DNA of 64,000 nt, from the NCBI RefSeq assembly GCF_030848305.1, contig NZ_CP114598.1:2108001-2172000 (forward strand), written 5' to 3'. Positions 33,564 to 43,522 of the stretch are shown here, piece after piece (the stretch's first letter is position 1; the number at the start of each line of letters is the position of its first letter). The stretch is from Akkermansia muciniphila. GTDB lineage: Bacteria > Verrucomicrobiota > Verrucomicrobiia > Verrucomicrobiales > Akkermansiaceae. The notes under the pieces were generated by a model. That model made no database searches. It was given only the letters and a program-made list of their open reading frames with translations, and was not told where the DNA came from. The translations under genes and the position numbers were made by a program.

Positions 33564-34745
33564 TTATTGCGGAAGACCGTTTTCCTGAATGACGGGAGTT
33601 TTCTTTGGAAGGACTTTTCTTTTTAAGAACAGCGCCGTCAAATATTTACGGACCGGTTCATCATAGAGTTTCAGGCAGAGCCAGGCCAGCAGGATGCTTC
33701 CAATGACGACGGTCAGAGCCCCGGGAAGGGAGGCCGGGAAGGAAAGCTTTTCGTTTTTCACCCATGCATAGTACAAGTAGATGAACGGGTAATGCACCAT
33801 GTACAGGGGGTAGGAGATGTTGCCCAGGAAACGGCATATTTTATCCGTACGGGGGTCTGTTATTTTACCGAAAGCGCCGAAGAGGAGGATGAGCGGGAAA
33901 AATACCGCGAAACACGCTGTTTCATAGAGGCTGTTCATCCAGAAAGCATTTTGTCCTCCCAGCCGGGGAACGGCCAGCAGAATGGCAAGAGACAGTCCGC
34001 ACAACCAGAAAGAGTTCCTGACGTTGAACGGTTTGAACAGCCGGAACAGGAGCAGCCCGGCTGAGAAGGAGTACAACAGGCGCAGGGAGCCGCCCGTCCA
34101 TTCCGTGCCGGTCATGGAGAATCCGGAGCATATGTCTCCGTTGGGGCCCCAGAAGCTGAAGGAGGCAAGACCGCATCCGGCCGCGACAACCAGTATTGCC
34201 AGGGAGCGGGTGGAGAGTTTCCGGATGAAGAGGGCATAAAGAAGGTTGCCGATGTATTCAAAGAACAGGGACCAGCTCGGGCCGTTGAGCGGGTACATTT
34301 CTCCCAGACCCCGGATTTCCATGCCGGGAGGTGACGGAATGAGCAGAATGTTGACGAAGGTGGCGGCGAACAGGGAAATGACCGCCACCTGCGATACGTC
34401 CCATACGGGGCAATCCTGGAAATAGAAGATGAGCGCGCCGATGAGCGCCCCTATCGCCACCATGGGCTGCAGGCGTATAAGGCGGCGTTTGAGGAATTCC
34501 CGGGTCGTCATCGTTTTCCAGCGGTTGTCGTAGGCGTAGCCGATGACAAAGCCGGAAAGCATGAAGAAGAAATCGACGGCCAGGTAGCCGTGGTTGATGA
34601 TTTGGTCCACATGGCTGGTGGCGTAGGCTTCAAAGATGTGGAACCATACGACGACAATGGCGGCCACGCCGCGCAAGCCGTCAAAAATGTGGTAGTGGTG
34701 TTTTTCACTGCCTGGGGGAATGGGCGGATGCTGCGTTTTCAACAT
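33564..34745 (-). CDS. Acyltransferase 3 family membrane protein
   Basis: A protein of about 393 residues with the acyltransferase-3 opening 'HIFDGLRGVAAIVVVWFHIFEAY', containing the catalytic-type His, and 'HGYLAVDFFFMLSGFVIGYAYDNRW'. About ten membrane helices follow, with a conserved 'RLIRLQPM' loop. Members O-acetylate or otherwise acylate sugars of cell-surface polymers. The start is uncertain: frames remain open to 34892 and Met codons exist at 34802 and 34745. The last is chosen because it lies just before the family domain. The gene seems to stand alone. Confidence 0.88.
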   Translation of the reverse strand: MLKTQHPPIPPGSEKHHYHIFDGLRGVAAIVVVWFHIFEAYATSHVDQIINHGYLAVDFFFMLSGFVIGYAYDNRWKTMTTREFLKRRLIRLQPMVAIGALIGALIFYFQDCPVWDVSQVAVISLFAATFVNILLIPSPPGMEIRGLGEMYPLNGPSWSLFFEYIGNLLYALFIRKLSTRSLAILVVAAGCGLASFSFWGPNGDICSGFSMTGTEWTGGSLRLLYSFSAGLLLFRLFKPFNVRNSFWLCGLSLAILLAVPRLGGQNAFWMNSLYETACFAVFFPLILLFGAFGKITDPRTDKICRFLGNISYPLYMVHYPFIYLYYAWVKNEKLSFPASLPGALTVVIGSILLAWLCLKLYDEPVRKYLTALFLKRKVLPKKTPVIQENGLPQ

Positions 34746-35156
34746 GAGAGAAGCTGTTGTTCGATGCTGTTTTTGTTTTAAGGTGAAAAACCGGCTGCTC
34801 ATGTTCCGTTTTTCAGGTGGATGCAGGTTCTCCGAAGACGCGGTTGCCGAGCTGCCTAACCAAATACCCTTTTTCCCTGCAGATTCTTTCAACAGGCGTT
34901 TCCCGTCTTATCCGCCGGCAGGAAGATGAGCGGAATGAACGGCGGTTTTCCGTAGGGGCGAGCCACTTATGCAGAGGAAGATGCAAGCGACCGGGAATCC
35001 CGTCAGAATGAAAACGGTTTTGTAAGGATGCCGGGAAGAGCAGGGTGTTGATTGCTGCCCGTCCGATTTCCGTAGACAAGAGTTTCCGGCCTGTTTTTTC
35101 TGCGCTGCGGCATTTTTGCGGAATAGGAAAGAGGGGCTGGCAGGAGAGCGGAATGC

Positions 35157-35963
35157 TCAGCCTTTGCGGTAGTTTACAAGCGTTTCCACATATATTCCGG
35201 AGATACTGCCGCCGTCCATGGGGGTTATGTCCTTGAATACGGGGTTGATGGGCCGCAGCACGTATTCCGTTTTTCCTGTTTCCTCGTTTTTCCTGCGGAT
35301 CAGTTTTTTCAGGGTAACGCCGCGTCCGTCGTTGTATTCCACGATGGCGCCCGGTTTGGGGATGGGCGGAGCGGTATGGCGCCGCATGACCACCAGGGAG
35401 CCGTCTGGGATGAGGGGTTCCATGGATTTTCCTTCTACGCGAACCACGTATTCGTTTTTATCCAGGGGCCTTTCCATGTAAATGGTAGACGGGACGGTGT
35501 CGCTTTCCGCAAGGGAGCCTGCGGCGATGTTGCCGATTATTTGCGTACTGTATTCGCGCCTGGCTCGTTCAGCATGGGACGGGAATTGCCTGACCTGGGG
35601 AAGCAAGGGGAAGCGTTTTTGCCGCAGCTGGCATGCCTCCGTCGCTTCATCCGCCAAATCCGTCAGCCACTGGCGGAGGGGGACGCCTTTTTCAGAGGCG
35701 GCCCGTTCATATTTCCTCATGCGCTCTTCCGTGATTTCCAGAACGAGGCGATTGGTCTGGGCAGGTTCGTTTTCCGGTTGAACCGTTTTGTATTGAGACA
35801 TCAGGGATTGGATTTTCAACATGGCGCTGGCGGGAAAGGGGCCGGAGGGGGAGAGCCAGTTATTCACCGTACCTTTTTCCGTACTGCATTCCAAGGCAAG
35901 CCAGTCACGGTTTTTCCCAATGGCTTTCAACCAGCGTTTCACATCCCCTTTTGTCGGTGTCAT
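35157..35963 (-). CDS. LexA-like S24 repressor/peptidase
   Basis: A 268-residue protein. The N-terminal 60 residues look like a helix-turn-helix ('DVKRWLKAIGKNRDWLALECSTEKGTVNNWL'). A linker is followed by an S24 domain with an Ala-Gly cleavage site in 'NIAAGSLAES', the nucleophile Ser in 'VEGKSMEPLIPDGSLVV' and the catalytic Lys in 'GVTLKKLI'. Self-cleavage stimulated by RecA is expected from the family. The start at 35963 is chosen because a -10 box ends 6 bp before it. A palindrome lies between its -35 and -10. It resembles phage or SOS repressors; its divergent neighbour is a small membrane protein. Confidence 0.88.
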   Translation of the reverse strand: MTPTKGDVKRWLKAIGKNRDWLALECSTEKGTVNNWLSPSGPFPASAMLKIQSLMSQYKTVQPENEPAQTNRLVLEITEERMRKYERAASEKGVPLRQWLTDLADEATEACQLRQKRFPLLPQVRQFPSHAERARREYSTQIIGNIAAGSLAESDTVPSTIYMERPLDKNEYVVRVEGKSMEPLIPDGSLVVMRRHTAPPIPKPGAIVEYNDGRGVTLKKLIRRKNEETGKTEYVLRPINPVFKDITPMDGGSISGIYVETLVNYRKG

Positions 35964-35969
35964 GGCTTG

Positions 35970-35997
35970 ATGATACACGATTTTCGTGAATTGTCGA
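35970..35997 (-). promoter_or_regulatory. Repressor promoter with operator embedded in the spacer, leaderless start
   Basis: On the minus strand TCGACA (35992-35997) and TATCAT (35970-35975) are 16 bp apart. The perfect palindrome CACGA-AAA-TCGTG (35976-35988) fills the spacer. The -10 box is 6 bp from the ATG at 35963, so the mRNA would begin at or next to the start codon, as in lambda cI from PRM. A bound repressor would block RNA polymerase, giving autorepression. Confidence 0.65.
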
Positions 35998-36038
35998 TAG
36001 AAAGAATTAAATTGAATTCGTTAAAATATGTTGACTGA

Positions 36039-36055
36039 TTAACGAAAATCGTTAA
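36039..36055. promoter_or_regulatory. Second operator, upstream of the small membrane protein
   Basis: TTAACGA-AAA-TCGTTAA is a perfect palindrome with the same ACGA-AAA-TCGT core as the repressor's own operator. It ends 9 bp before the ATG at 36065, so binding would block that gene's transcription or initiation. A half site (TTCGTTAA) lies at 36017-36024. Confidence 0.7.
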
Positions 36056-36064
36056 AAAGGCGTT

Positions 36065-36391
36065 ATGAACTACATGCCTTTAGATCTTTCCGTAATGCAG
36101 CCGGAGCCTTTTCCGCATCCCGTGATGATGAGGTCCGACCTGCATCCCAGAAAACAGCCCTCCCGGGAAGAAAAGCGGGGCGTTTGTTCCGGTTCCGTCT
36201 GCGGCGCGCTGCGGGCGCTGGTTCGTCAATGCTGGGAAGATGCGGAGCGGCGAAAGCTGGTAATGAACATTCTTTCCGTCGCCGGAGCCTGCGTTTTCGG
36301 CCTGATGGCTGTCGGCGTGTTCTGGCTGGCTGTTGAGATGGATAATTCCGCCTTGCAGGCTTCCAAGCCTTCCTGTTCCATAAAACCGTAA
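36065..36391 (+). CDS. Small membrane protein divergent from the S24 repressor
   Basis: A 108-residue protein with a polar N-terminal 65 residues, including several Cys and Arg, and one membrane helix near 69-90 (ILSVAGACVFGLMAVGVFWLAV). There is no recognised domain. Because an operator of the neighbouring LexA-like repressor overlaps its start region, it is probably induced when that repressor is cleaved. A function as an SOS-linked membrane effector or growth inhibitor is possible but only inferred. Confidence 0.68.
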   Translation: MNYMPLDLSVMQPEPFPHPVMMRSDLHPRKQPSREEKRGVCSGSVCGALRALVRQCWEDAERRKLVMNILSVAGACVFGLMAVGVFWLAVEMDNSALQASKPSCSIKP

Positions 36392-36490
36392 GCCGGCCCT
36401 TGCTCAGGGAGCCGGAGCGAGTTTTCCCTGTGGAGTTGCTTTCGGGAGTGAAACGCCCGCGGACACATTGAAAGGCTCCGACTGGAACAG

Positions 36491-36514
36491 CCGCCGGAGT
36501 TCCGGCGGTTTTTT
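36491..36514 (+). terminator. Rho-independent terminator after the small membrane protein
   Basis: CCGCCGGA and TCCGGCGG form a perfect 8-bp stem with a GT loop, followed by TTTTTT. Confidence 0.9.
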
Positions 36515-37005
36515 ATTAGCAGAACAGTTTTAATGGAATAGCCGGGGAAGGGTATGGGGCGTGGAGTATTGCATTCTCATGCTGGTTCCGGATTTTTTGC
36601 CGGAGGGAGCCGTATGAAATGGAACAGGAACGCCTTTCCCCCGTGTGGCCGCTTCCCGTTTATCCGGAGCGGTTCGGTTTCATTCTAGCGTGACCGGCTG
36701 TTCCCTGGTGGTCTGTCTTGCCGGGATTTGAGGCGGGGATGATGGGCCCTGAGGCCGTATTGTTCATCATTCCGGGCCTTGTGATAATGGTCGGGAGGCT
36801 GGAGGCGGAAAATGCCGCCTGGAATGGGGAACTTTCCTCTTCGGGATTTTTTCCAGGTAACAGATGCTCTTTCTGCGGGGAACGTGAAAAATGAAGAGGT
36901 TTTTTCCGGTTTTGTCTGTTGAGAAATAGTTTTATGACAGTCAATGTATATTGAATGTTAATATATTAATAATGATGAAGCAGAAAGTGCTAAAAATCTT
37001 TTGCA
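36515..37005. other. Long intergenic region before the MerR-type operon
   Basis: About 490 bp without a supported gene. The 94-codon minus frame at 36660-36944 has no family character or ribosome-binding site. The right half is markedly AT-rich and leads to the MerR-type operator at 37006-37020. Confidence 0.45.
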
Positions 37006-37020
37006 TTATAGTTACTATAA
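37006..37020 (+). promoter_or_regulatory. MerR-type operator A
   Basis: TTATAGT-T-ACTATAA is a perfect 7-1-7 dyad. Near-identical dyads lie at 44731-44745 and 47347-47361. MerR-family activators typically bind such dyads within a stretched promoter spacer. It precedes a seven-gene operon. Confidence 0.65.
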
Positions 37021-37155
37021 GGAATAGCCTGAATGCAGAAAGAAGAAGGCATGGTACGCGGACGTCGTCTTTTCCCTTCTTTTTCCGGAATCCGGCCGGC
37101 GCCGTTTGAAACGGCATATCATGAAAAACAACAGACTTTTTATCAAATCATCGCC

Positions 37156-38028
37156 ATGACCAAGAGAATGATTAAAAATGCTTCCTACGAAGGGGAACGC
37201 CCCCTGTTCGCTTCCCGCCATCTCAGGCTGGAAGACGTCATTATTTATCCGGGGGAATCAGCCCTGAAGGAATGCTCCGACATTGAAGCCGTACGGTGCG
37301 AGTTCCAGGGGAAGTATCCTTTCTGGCATAATGACGGGCTGCTGGTGGAACATTGCCTGTTCAGGGAAGGCGCCCGGGCCGCCATCTGGTATTCCCGGAA
37401 TCTGCATATGAAGAATACGCGCGTGGAAGCGCCCAAGATGTTCCGTGATATGGACGGGATGGTTCTGGAGAACGTCGTTTTGACGGATGCCCTGGAATGC
37501 TGCTGGCACTGCCGGAATGCGAAACTTCGCGACGTTCAGGCGGAGCATGGGGATTACCTGTTCATGCACGGGGAGAATATAGATGTTGACGGCTTCCGCC
37601 TGAACGGAAATTACTCTTTCCAATATTGCAGGAATGTGGTGATACGGAATGCGGAAATCCATTCCAAGGACGCTTTCTGGAATACGGAGGACGTGACGGT
37701 GTATGATTCCGTAGTGGACGGGGAGTATCTGGGCTGGCATTCCAGGAACCTTCGTCTGGTGAATTGCCGCATTTCCGGCACGCAGGCGTTGTGCTACGCG
37801 GAAAACCTGGTTTTGGAGAATTGCACGCTCGGAGAGGATGCGGATCTCTGCTTTGAGTATTCCTCCGTGCATGCGGAAATCAAAGGGCGTGTGCACAGCG
37901 TCAAAAATCCGCGCAGCGGCCGCATCGTCGCGGAAGAGTACGGGGAGATTATTCTGGACGAGCATTGCAAGGCTCCGGCCAATTGCTCCATTGAAACGGG
38001 AAAAAAACAATCCGGAGAAGCCGCATGA
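37156..38028 (+). CDS. DUF3737 protein with beta-helix repeats
   Basis: A 290-residue protein matching the DUF3737 pattern: an opening 'SYEGERPLFASRHLRLEDV', then many short hydrophobic repeats of about 18-22 residues with the form 'xLxLENxxLxDAxxCWHCRN' and 'EDVTVYDSVVDG', typical of a right-handed beta-helix. Its function is not established. The start at 37156 is set by the conserved domain beginning; upstream Met codons as far as 37033 exist. It is the first gene behind MerR operator A and overlaps the next gene by ATGA. Confidence 0.83.
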   Translation: MTKRMIKNASYEGERPLFASRHLRLEDVIIYPGESALKECSDIEAVRCEFQGKYPFWHNDGLLVEHCLFREGARAAIWYSRNLHMKNTRVEAPKMFRDMDGMVLENVVLTDALECCWHCRNAKLRDVQAEHGDYLFMHGENIDVDGFRLNGNYSFQYCRNVVIRNAEIHSKDAFWNTEDVTVYDSVVDGEYLGWHSRNLRLVNCRISGTQALCYAENLVLENCTLGEDADLCFEYSSVHAEIKGRVHSVKNPRSGRIVAEEYGEIILDEHCKAPANCSIETGKKQSGEAA

Positions 38029-39230
38029 AGTACGATTTTGACACTGTTGTTCCGCGCCGCGGCACGAATTCCTACAAGTGGGATTCCATGCCCCGGGAGG
38101 ATATTCTGCCCATGTGGGTGGCAGACATGGATTTCCGTACGGCTCCGGCGGTGACGGAAGCCATCCGGAAAAGGGCCGAACACGGCATTTTCGGTTATAC
38201 GCGGGTTCCTGATTCCTATTATGAGGCGGTCGTGAACTGGTTTGAACGCCGCCACGGCTGGAAGATTAATCCGGAATGGATGATTTATACCACGGGGGTG
38301 GTTCCCGCGCTGTCTGCCGTCATACGGGCCCTGACGGTTCCCGGAGACAAGGTGCTGGTGGAGACGCCTGTGTATAATTGCTTTTTTTCCTCCATCCGCA
38401 ATAACGGATGCGTTGCGGAAATCTGCCCTCTGAAATATGAGAACGGCAGATATGAGCTGGATGCGGATGAGCTGGAACGTAAAGCGTCCGATCCCGCCGT
38501 CAAGCTGATGCTCCTGTGCAATCCCCATAATCCCGCCGGGCGCGTCTGGACAAGGGAAGAATTGGAGGAGATGGCTGCCATTTGCCGGAGAAACGGAGTT
38601 TTCGTAGTGGCTGACGAGATTCATTGCGAACTGACGTATCCGGGCCATCCCTATACGCCGTTCGCTTCCCTTTCAGAGGACGCCCTGCGCCATTCCGTCA
38701 CCTGTATTTCCCCCAGCAAGGCGTTTAATCTGGCGGGCATTCAGATAGCCAATATCGTCGCGGCGGATGAAGAAGTCCGGAAGAGGATTGACAAGGCCAT
38801 CAACATCAATGAGGTGTGTGACGTCAATTCCTTTGCCGTGGATGCACTGGAAGCGGCTTATAACGGCGGGGAGGAATGGCTGGAGGAACTGAAGCTTTAC
38901 CTTTACGGGAATTACGAGATAGTCCGCGATATGCTGGCCGAACGCCTGCCGCAGCTCCGTGTGGCGCCGCTGGAGGGGACCTATCTGGTCTGGATAGATT
39001 GTTCCGATCTGGGGCTTCCCTCCGCAGAGATCGTCCGCCTGCTGGAAGAGGAGGGGCGGGTGCTCGTCAACGGCGGGGAAATGTATGGGGAAACGGAGGG
39101 GCGCTTCATTCGCCTGAACATCGCCTGTCCCAGGAAGCTGCTGCTTGAGGGGCTGGAGAGAATCATCCGCACGCTGTGCGGCCGCATTTCCGGAACACGA
39201 ACGTGCCCGGCGTCTCCTGCAGGTTTTTAA
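38025..39230 (+). CDS. PatB/MalY-type cystathionine beta-lyase (C-S lyase)
   Basis: A 401-residue PLP enzyme with the MalY/PatB signature. It opens 'FDTVVPRRGTNSYKWDSM' followed by 'LPMWVADMDF', has 'LLCNPHNPAGRVW', 'VADEIHCEL', and the PLP Lys in 'SPSKAFNLAGIQIANI' near residue 232. These enzymes split the C-S bond of cystathionine or cysteine conjugates to give a thiol, pyruvate and ammonia. In a MerR operon with reductases it may supply thiols. Coupled to the DUF3737 gene upstream. Confidence 0.93.
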   Translation: MKYDFDTVVPRRGTNSYKWDSMPREDILPMWVADMDFRTAPAVTEAIRKRAEHGIFGYTRVPDSYYEAVVNWFERRHGWKINPEWMIYTTGVVPALSAVIRALTVPGDKVLVETPVYNCFFSSIRNNGCVAEICPLKYENGRYELDADELERKASDPAVKLMLLCNPHNPAGRVWTREELEEMAAICRRNGVFVVADEIHCELTYPGHPYTPFASLSEDALRHSVTCISPSKAFNLAGIQIANIVAADEEVRKRIDKAININEVCDVNSFAVDALEAAYNGGEEWLEELKLYLYGNYEIVRDMLAERLPQLRVAPLEGTYLVWIDCSDLGLPSAEIVRLLEEEGRVLVNGGEMYGETEGRFIRLNIACPRKLLLEGLERIIRTLCGRISGTRTCPASPAGF

Positions 39231-39268
39231 CAGGTAGAACGGTTTTAATAACAAGTAATCAAGTTGGC

Positions 39269-40276
39269 ATGGAAAATAAGATGACGAGAAGAGCATGGCT
39301 CCAGTCTTCCACCGCAGCCCTGGCGGGCCTGGCTTTGCCGGAGTATGCCCTGGGCGCGGTTGCGGAGAAGGGTGGAGCTTCCAGGGTCTGGATGACGAAG
39401 GAAATTTCTCCGGAGGCTCTCGTGAGGATTTACGAGGCTCTGGGGCGTCCGGCCGCGGGAAAGGTAGCCGTCAAGATCAGCACCGGGGAACCGGGCGGCC
39501 ATCATTTTCTGAGTCCGGCCTTAATCAAAGGCCTGGTGCAACGGGTGAACGGCACTATCGTGGAATGCAATACGGCTTACGGAGGCAAACGCTCACGGAC
39601 GGAGGACCATTTGCAGGCTGCGAAGGATCACGGTTTTTCCGATATTGCGCGGGTGGATATCATGGACGCGGAAGGAGAGTTCACTATCCCGGTGAGGGAC
39701 AGGAAGCATCTGGAATACGATATCGTGGGGGATCATTTGAAGAATTATGATTTCATGGTCAATCTGGCCCATTTCAAAGGGCATGCCATGGGCGGCTTCG
39801 GCGGCGTGATCAAGAACCAGTCCATCGGGGTTGCCTCAGCGGCCGGGAAGGCGTACATCCATTCCGCCGGAAAGTCGCGGGATGTTTCCTCCGTATGGAA
39901 CAATCTGGCCAGGCAGGATGATTTTCTGGAGTCCATGGCGGCTTCCGCGCAGGCCGTGGCGGATTACTTCGGGGACAGAATTCTATACATCAATGTGATG
40001 AACAATCTGTCCATTGACTGTGATTGCGATGCCCACCCCCATGCGCCGGAAATGAAGGATATCGGTATTCTGGCTTCCCTTGACCCGGTTGCTCTTGACC
40101 AGGCCTGCCTGGATCTCGTTTACGCCGTCAAACCGTCTGAAGGGAATGACAACAGGCCTCTGGTGGAGCGTATTGAGAGCCGCCATGGGCGGCATACGGT
40201 GGAGTACGCCGAGAAAATAGGCCTGGGCAGCAGGAAGTATGAACTGAAAGAACTGAAACCGCTGCAGGCCGTTTAA
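39269..40276 (+). CDS. DUF362 protein with a Tat-like signal
   Basis: A 335-residue protein. The N-terminus has a twin-arginine-like signal (MTRRAWLQSSTAALAGLALP), so export in folded form is likely. The DUF362 domain shows 'VAVKISTGEPGGHHFLSPALI', 'NCTAYGG'-like and 'FMVNLAHFKGHAMGGFGGVIKN', and a Cys motif 'DCDCDAHPHAP' that could hold a metal or Fe-S centre. DUF362 proteins are usually found with ferredoxin-like segments; none is evident here. The start is ambiguous between 39269 and 39281. Confidence 0.82.
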   Translation: MENKMTRRAWLQSSTAALAGLALPEYALGAVAEKGGASRVWMTKEISPEALVRIYEALGRPAAGKVAVKISTGEPGGHHFLSPALIKGLVQRVNGTIVECNTAYGGKRSRTEDHLQAAKDHGFSDIARVDIMDAEGEFTIPVRDRKHLEYDIVGDHLKNYDFMVNLAHFKGHAMGGFGGVIKNQSIGVASAAGKAYIHSAGKSRDVSSVWNNLARQDDFLESMAASAQAVADYFGDRILYINVMNNLSIDCDCDAHPHAPEMKDIGILASLDPVALDQACLDLVYAVKPSEGNDNRPLVERIESRHGRHTVEYAEKIGLGSRKYELKELKPLQAV

Positions 40277-40322
40277 TTGGCAATTTCCTTTTTAGCATCA
40301 AAAAACAATAGAAAAAACTGTT

Positions 40323-41168
40323 ATGGAAAAAATCATTTTGAACAATGGCGTTACGATGCCTGTCCTGGGGTTTGGCGTTTTTCAGATTCCCGACGCTAAG
40401 GAGTGCGAACGCTGCGTGCTGGATGCGATTGAGGTCGGCTACCGTTCTATTGATACCGCGCAGATTTACGGCAATGAGGAAGCCGTAGGCCGCGCGGCGG
40501 AGAAAAGCGGGGTTCCTCGGGAAGAGTTGTTCCTCACCACGAAGGTGTGGATTTCTAACGGCGGGTATGAGAAGGCGAAGGCGTCCATTGACGAATCCCT
40601 GCGCAAGTTGCGTACGGATTATCTGGATCTGCTGCTCATCCACCAGCCTTTCAACGATTACTACGGCACTTACCGGGCCATGGAAGAAGCGAACCGGGCC
40701 GGAAAGGTCCGTGCCATCGGCGTAAGCAATTTTTATCCGGACCGCTTTGTGGATCTGGCGGAGTTCTGCGAGATCAGGCCCGCCGTCAACCAGGTGGAAA
40801 CGCATGTGTTCAACCAGCAGAAAAAGGCCCGTGAAGTGATGGAAAAGTACGGTACCAGAATAGAATCCTGGGGACCTTTTGCGGAAGGCCGCAATGGATT
40901 TTTCACGAATCCGGTATTGAAGAGCATCGGCGAGAAGTACGGCAAAACCCCGGCGCAAACAGCCCTGAGGTTCCTGATTCAGCATGGAATTATCGCCATT
41001 CCGAAGACGACCCGACGGGAAAGGATGGTGGAGAATTTCAACGTCTTTGATTTTACTCTTTCCCAGGAGGATATGGAGGCTATCGCCAGGCTTGACCGGG
41101 GAGAGAGCCTTTTCCTGTGCCACCAGGATCCGGAATCGGTTTTGTACCTGATCAATTACGGGAAGTAA
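40323..41168 (+). CDS. Aldo/keto reductase, diketogluconate-reductase type
   Basis: A 281-residue AKR with an intact tetrad: Asp and Tyr in '[14 protein letters not shown]', Lys in 'LTTKVWI', His in 'LLLIHQP'. '[10 protein letters not shown]' and '[15 protein letters not shown]' are the typical substrate and NADPH segments. The nearest type is the AKR5-like group that reduces methylglyoxal, diketogluconate and other short carbonyls. Position in the MerR operon fits carbonyl detoxification. 46 bp after the DUF362 gene. Confidence 0.93.
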   Translation: MEKIILNNGVTMPVLGFGVFQIPDAKECERCVLDAIEVGYRSIDTAQIYGNEEAVGRAAEKSGVPREELFLTTKVWISNGGYEKAKASIDESLRKLRTDYLDLLLIHQPFNDYYGTYRAMEEANRAGKVRAIGVSNFYPDRFVDLAEFCEIRPAVNQVETHVFNQQKKAREVMEKYGTRIESWGPFAEGRNGFFTNPVLKSIGEKYGKTPAQTALRFLIQHGIIAIPKTTRRERMVENFNVFDFTLSQEDMEAIARLDRGESLFLCHQDPESVLYLINYGK

Positions 41169-41192
41169 TCATTCACATTAGATATTGGACAT

Positions 41193-42272
41193 ATGACCGT
41201 TATTTCATTGACAAGGATTTGTCTGGCTTTCTCCGCAAGCCTTTGCTGCGCAGGGAGCTTATCCGCTGAACATCATCATACCGACACTAACAAAATCATG
41301 ACCGAAAAACTGAATGTAACGCAGGAATGGGATAAAGTGTTTCCTAAAAGCGACAAGGTAACCCACCGCAAGGTAAGTTTCCGCAACCGCTATGGCATTA
41401 CGCTGGTTGCGGATTTGTATATACCCCTGAATGTCAACGGGAAATTGCCGGCTATTGCCGTTTCCGGTCCTTTCGGCGCCGTGAAGGAACAATCTGCGGG
41501 CCTTTATGCCCAGACGATGGCCGAACGCGGTTTTCTGACGATCGCGTTTGATCCCTCGTATACGGGAGAAAGCGGCGGATTTCCCCGCTATGTCGCTTCC
41601 CCGGATATCAATACGGAGGATTTTTGCGCCGCCGTCGATTACCTCTCCACCCGGGATGACGTGGATTCGGAACGTATCGGAATCATTGGCATTTGCGGCT
41701 GGGGCGGCATGGCGGTCAATGCGGCGGCTATCGACACCCGCATCAAGGCTGCGGTAACGTCCACGATGTACGATATGAGCCGCGTGAACGCGAACGGCTA
41801 TTTCGACGCGATGGACGCCGACGCCCGTTATGAGCTTCGCAAACAACTGAATGCCCGGCGCACGGATGATGCGAAGAACGGTTCTTATGCTCTCGCGGGG
41901 GGCGTGCCTGATCCTCTGCCCGCGGATGCGCCCGGATTTATGAAAGATTATTACGATTATTATAAGACGCCCCGCGGCTATCACAAGCGTTCGCTCAATT
42001 CAAATGGCGGATGGAACGTTACCTCGGCGCTTTCTTTCATCAATATGCCCCTTCTGGCGTACAGCGGTGAAATCCGCAGCGCCGTGCTCATGATTCACGG
42101 AGAAAAAGCCCATTCACGTTATTTCAGCGAGGACGCCTTCAAGAAGTTGAAAGGGGATAACAAGGAGCTGATGATCATTCCCGGCGCGAGCCATGTGGAT
42201 CTTTATGACAATCAAGCCGGCGTTATTCCGTTCGATAAAATCGAACAGTTCTTTTTGAAGTATCTGAAATAA
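41193..42272 (+). CDS. Secreted alpha/beta-hydrolase-fold protein with an unusual nucleophile elbow
   Basis: A 359-residue protein with a signal peptide (about 1-25). The hydrolase fold has 'ADLYIPLNVNGKLPAIAVSGPFGAVKE' as the first strands, 'FDPSYTGESGG', and the elbow 'IGICGWGGMAVNAAAID' near residues 166-172. The last conserved parts are 'AVLMIHGEKAHSRYF' and 'IPGASHVDLYDN' with the catalytic-type His. In the elbow the usual Ser is replaced: Trp occupies the central position and Cys lies before it. Hydrolysis by a standard Ser mechanism is therefore doubtful. It is fifth in the MerR operon. Confidence 0.82.
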   Translation: MTVISLTRICLAFSASLCCAGSLSAEHHHTDTNKIMTEKLNVTQEWDKVFPKSDKVTHRKVSFRNRYGITLVADLYIPLNVNGKLPAIAVSGPFGAVKEQSAGLYAQTMAERGFLTIAFDPSYTGESGGFPRYVASPDINTEDFCAAVDYLSTRDDVDSERIGIIGICGWGGMAVNAAAIDTRIKAAVTSTMYDMSRVNANGYFDAMDADARYELRKQLNARRTDDAKNGSYALAGGVPDPLPADAPGFMKDYYDYYKTPRGYHKRSLNSNGGWNVTSALSFINMPLLAYSGEIRSAVLMIHGEKAHSRYFSEDAFKKLKGDNKELMIIPGASHVDLYDNQAGVIPFDKIEQFFLKYLK

Positions 42273-43433
<1,161 letters not shown>

Positions 43434-43522
43434 TTTTGCCGATGCGTTTCCCTTCCGTTCAAATGCCATAGAGTTGTTTGCGGCGAGGGGAAGATATTAA
43501 GCTGTTTTTAAGAAAGAGACAT

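Noticed and set aside
33429-33626. 65-codon frame after the tRNA gene
   Set aside because: It overlaps the end of the acyltransferase gene on the other strand and has no recognisable features.
35157-36391. Complete prophage control region
   Set aside because: The repressor and divergent membrane gene resemble a phage switch, but no phage replication or structural genes lie beside them.
36660-36944. 94-codon minus-strand open frame
   Set aside because: Low-complexity Ser/Pro-rich product, no Shine-Dalgarno, and no neighbouring operon to belong to.
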